NCBI RefSeq assembly: GCF_000720765.1
Contig: NZ_JODC01000038.1
Location: 1 to 54,903, forward strand
Length of the DNA stretch: 54,903 nucleotides
From: Streptomyces sp. NRRL S-646
GTDB taxonomy: Bacteria > Actinomycetota > Actinomycetes > Streptomycetales > Streptomycetaceae
Reading direction: 5' to 3'
The translations under genes and the position numbers were made by a program. Shown here piece after piece: positions 52,864 through 54,903 of this stretch. The first letter of the stretch is position 1; each line of letters starts with the position of its first letter. Under the pieces are notes generated by a model. That model had not been told where the DNA came from. It ran no database searches and saw only the letters and a list, made by a program, of their open reading frames with translations.

Positions 52864-53436
52864 GTGGAAGCACGGATGTGGGACGCACTCGTCAGCGTGG
52901 CGAAGAAGGCGTACACCGCCGGGCTGGGCGAGGGCGCGGTCCCGCGCCCGCTCATGATGCCGATGGTGCGCGGCGAGCTGGTCGGGATGATCTGGGTCCG
53001 CCCCCTCAAGGTCGGCCGGGACGCGCTCACTGGGATCGCGGAACTCTCGAACATCGCCGCCGCCGCCCGGGCGGACGAGGTCGTCCTCGCGTGGGAGACC
53101 CACGACGTCGCCACCGCCTGCGAGCTGCCCATCGTTGGCCCGGCACCGTGTCTGAACATGGTGGTGGCCACTCGCGACGGGCACGTCCTGCACCAGTTCC
53201 CCTACACCGAGCAGCTCCTGTCCCGCAGTCCCGAGTGCTGGGCATTGGTCGCCCCGGACTGGAGGCCGGCCCCCGGGCCGCAGCCCGGCGGCGAGCTGGT
53301 GCCGCCGATCCAGGCCGCGGTGGACTTCTCCTTCACCCCGATCGAGCTGGACCACCCCGACCCGTTCGGCGTCACCGTCGTGCTGATGGAAGAGGATGGC
53401 TACCGGGTGCGCCTGACCGAAGCGTTTGACCGCTGA
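52864..53436 (+). CDS. Hypothetical soluble protein
   Basis: 190 residues from GTG 52864, with GAGGGG 5 nt upstream. It appears to be a compact alpha/beta domain (MVRGELVGMIWVRPLKVGRD, DEVVLAWETHDVATACEL, VTVVLMEEDGYRVRLTEAF). No catalytic motif or family is recognised. It is the first gene of a plus-strand set; the next reading frame begins 4 nt later. Confidence 0.65.
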   Translation: MEARMWDALVSVAKKAYTAGLGEGAVPRPLMMPMVRGELVGMIWVRPLKVGRDALTGIAELSNIAAAARADEVVLAWETHDVATACELPIVGPAPCLNMVVATRDGHVLHQFPYTEQLLSRSPECWALVAPDWRPAPGPQPGGELVPPIQAAVDFSFTPIELDHPDPFGVTVVLMEEDGYRVRLTEAFDR

Positions 53437-53536
53437 GCCCGTGGCACGGGACTTCGACGATGACGCGATTCGCCGGATGTGAGCTGCGGACGACCTGGTC
53501 CGCGCCCGCCAGCGGGACACCAAGGAACGGATTCAC

Positions 53537-53800
53537 GTGGTGACCACCAACCTCGTCATCGACGCCAAGGAGAAGCTCGCCCGGCGCCGGCGGCTGGACC
53601 GGATCTGGCGTGCCGGATGGGCGGTCAGCTGGCTGGTGCTCGCCGCCGTCATCGGCACGAGCATCGCCGCGCTGACCATGGGCACCCCCGCAGGGTTCAT
53701 CCTGGGCGATCTGATCTGCGGGTGTCTGCTCCTGCTGTCCCTGCTGGCGCTGGTCGCGATGCGCTTCGCCGGGCGGGGCCTGCCCACCCTCCAGCGTTGA
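53537..53800 (+). CDS. Small two-helix membrane protein (possibly N-terminally truncated)
   Basis: 87 residues from GTG 53537, with basic N-terminus (KEKLARRRRLDRIWRAG) and two membrane segments. The same frame is open upstream as VARDFDDDAIRRM from GTG 53441, stopped by TGA at 53480-53482, and then continues AADDLVRARQRDTKERIHVV. The original protein may have started at 53441 and been hit by a nonsense change. Its stop overlaps the next start (TTGA). Confidence 0.55.
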   Translation: MVTTNLVIDAKEKLARRRRLDRIWRAGWAVSWLVLAAVIGTSIAALTMGTPAGFILGDLICGCLLLLSLLALVAMRFAGRGLPTLQR

Positions 53801-54338
53801 GGCGCAGCTCGCCCGCGCAGGAGTCGCTGTGGCAGCAGAAGGCCGTACGGCGCCCTGACCTGCCTCAGCGGCGACAGCTCTACTTCGAGGAGTCGCGACC
53901 GCGATCGAGAAGTACCAGGACGACAGCCGCAAGTACCGGCGGATCCACAACAGCCTGCAGTCCCTCATCATGATCGGTTCCGCGTCCACGACCACGATCG
54001 CGGCCCTGGATACCGGCAAGGAGCTGACCTGGCAGAGCGTCACCCTGACTGGGATCAGCTTCGCCATCACGGTGGCCGCGATGTTCGCCGGCTACTACAA
54101 GTTGCGCGAGCGCAGCTACTTCCTCCAGCAGGCCGCCGACGCCATCGAGCAGGAGGCCAACGCCGTTCTCCTTGGTATTGGCCCCTACAGCGAGTTCGAC
54201 GACGTCGGGGAGGTTGAGGCGTTGAAGCTGTTCACCCAGCGCGTCGAGGACCACCGGAACGAACAGCGCCGCCGCCAGCAGCAGTTGGACCAGCCCGCCG
54301 ACCAGGCCGCCCCCTCCAGCCAGCCACCGGTGGCCTGA
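53797..54338 (+). pseudogene. DUF4231-like membrane protein, frameshifted near its N-terminus
   Basis: A TTG at 53797 overlaps the preceding stop and opens SLWQQKAVRRPDLPQRRQLY, FEES. After a one-base shift near 53893 the protein continues ATAIEKYQDDSRKYRRIHNS, LQSLIMIGSASTTTIAAL, two membrane segments, then RERSYFLQQAADAIEQEAN and GIGPYSEFDD. The helix-TM-TM-helix form with RxxxYFxxxxADxIExE resembles DUF4231 proteins. A shortened version from ATG 53970 would lack the N-terminal helix. The shift may be an error or real decay. Confidence 0.55.
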
Positions 54339-54344
54339 CCCCGG

Positions 54345-54575
54345 CCTCATCCCTGCCGCCGGCCTCCTCTGTGCGTCGGCCGTACGGGGACCGGCGGGGT
54401 GACGGGGCCTGGCCCCGCGTCCCGCGTCCCCAGGGCAGGAACAGGGCCAGCGCGGCCAGGACCTGCCCCAGGCCGGGAAGGATGTGCTGTAAGCCTGGTG
54501 TGCGAGGACGGCAGCCGCCCCGATGACGTGCGCTCCGGCAAGCGCGCCCAGACCGAATGCCGCCTGATCGAGCAC
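54345..54575 (-). pseudogene. Possible decayed small membrane protein
   Basis: From GTG 54575 the frame reads FGLGALAGAHVIGAAAVLAH and, after a shift near 54490, LQHILPGLGQVLAALALFLP, two plausible membrane segments. Neither frame alone gives a convincing protein. It lies just downstream of the cyclophilin. Weak evidence. Confidence 0.25.
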
Positions 54576-54584
54576 CGCAGTTCA

Positions 54585-54903
54585 TCAGGGCCGGCAGGAC
54601 GGCCGGACGCTGAGCAGCTCGGTCCGCAGCACGGGCGTGCCGTCGACAGGCGCCGGGTCCTGCGCAGTTGGCTCGATACCGCCAGCAGCGATCTTGTCGA
54701 GCGTCTCCAGGCCGGCGGCACCGACCGTGCCGAACACCGTGTAGTTCGGCCGCAGCGCGGAGTCGCCGTAGACGACGAAGAACTGCGAACCGTTCGTGTT
54801 CGGCCCGGCGTTGGCCATCGCCAGCAAGCCGCGCCCGTAAAGGCGACGGACGCCGGTCGGATCGCTCGGTGCCGGCGGCAGGTCCACCGGCAGCTCGTCC
54901 TTG
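54585..54903 (-). CDS. Cyclophilin-type peptidyl-prolyl isomerase (C-terminal part)
   Basis: The gene runs in from the right edge and ends at TGA 54585-54587. The visible 105 residues contain the cyclophilin core (LAMANAGPNTNGSQFFVVYG, NYTVFGTVGAAGLETLDKIA) with the NGSQFF active-site segment, and the tail VLRTELLSVRPS seen in actinomycete cyclophilins that have a membrane-anchored N-terminus. The start, and thus the location in the cell, is outside the window. Confidence 0.88.
   Translation of the reverse strand, partial: KDELPVDLPPAPSDPTGVRRLYGRGLLAMANAGPNTNGSQFFVVYGDSALRPNYTVFGTVGAAGLETLDKIAAGGIEPTAQDPAPVDGTPVLRTELLSVRPSCRP

Noticed and set aside
1..54903. tRNA genes or a CRISPR array that could mark integration or immunity
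   Set aside because: No cloverleaf-like block with a GTTCRA arm plus acceptor pairing and no regularly spaced repeats were found by eye; repeats seen are pairs or short clusters.

Overview
The window looks like chromosomal DNA from a Streptomyces or a close actinomycete. It is very GC-rich, about half of the well-supported starts are GTG or TTG preceded by AGGAG-type ribosome sites, neighbouring genes are often coupled by ATGA or GTGA overlaps, and it carries families typical of the genus (a DUF6230/DUF6114 pair, an AfsR-like NB-ARC/TPR regulator, large PKS). It is an accessory region: it holds a Tn554-type recombinase set, at least four IS5-family remnants, a miniature transposon with a clear target duplication, and many broken genes.

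Layout. (1) 1-3.3 kb: the end of a three-gene recombinase (RIT/Tn554-like) module, the second gene carrying two compensating frameshifts, followed by a structured repeat whose second copy lies inverted at 18.1 kb. (2) 3.5-18 kb: a secreted serine protease, a small secreted peptide, half of an IS5 transposase, then a stand-alone highly reducing polyketide synthase (KS-AT-DH-cMT-ER-KR-ACP) on the minus strand facing away from a thioester-reductase-like SDR and a methyltransferase, then three coupled genes of the DUF6230/DUF6114 type and another small secreted peptide. (3) 18.2-24.7 kb: two tandem kinase-fold (APH-like) genes, one truncated, an unknown protein, a hairpin- and repeat-rich gap, and a regulator with XRE, NB-ARC and TPR parts. 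(4) 24.7-30.8 kb: a mobile and decayed zone with IS5 fragments, a 141-bp miniature element, a secreted Cys4 protein, three decayed coupled genes, a nearly complete IS5-family copy with an amber codon, a secreted guanyl-type RNase broken in a G9 run, and a LuxR fragment.

(5) 31.0-50.3 kb: the most interesting part. One strand carries a 19-kb, tightly coupled seven-gene operon behind a TTGACA promoter that overlaps a perfect 15-bp palindrome and a short leader ORF containing a TTA codon. It encodes two paralogous PA-clan serine proteases without signal peptides, a 1535-residue protein with a DUF6603-like region fused to a Kelch propeller, a free-standing Kelch propeller, and three large proteins (1077, 1743 and 622 residues) of families I know only as uncharacterised. 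No product has an obvious export signal, so a large cytoplasmic assembly with proteolytic and propeller parts is the simplest reading. It ends abruptly against a start-less gene fragment, which suggests it was inserted as a unit.

(6) 50.9-54.9 kb: a minus-strand pair (a 503-residue internally repeated protein and a small membrane protein) behind a dyad operator, a plus-strand set of small genes of which two look damaged, and the 3' end of a cyclophilin at the edge. I saw no tRNA, rRNA or CRISPR array. Several frameshifts fall in homopolymer runs, so some broken genes may be assembly errors; this is stated where relevant.
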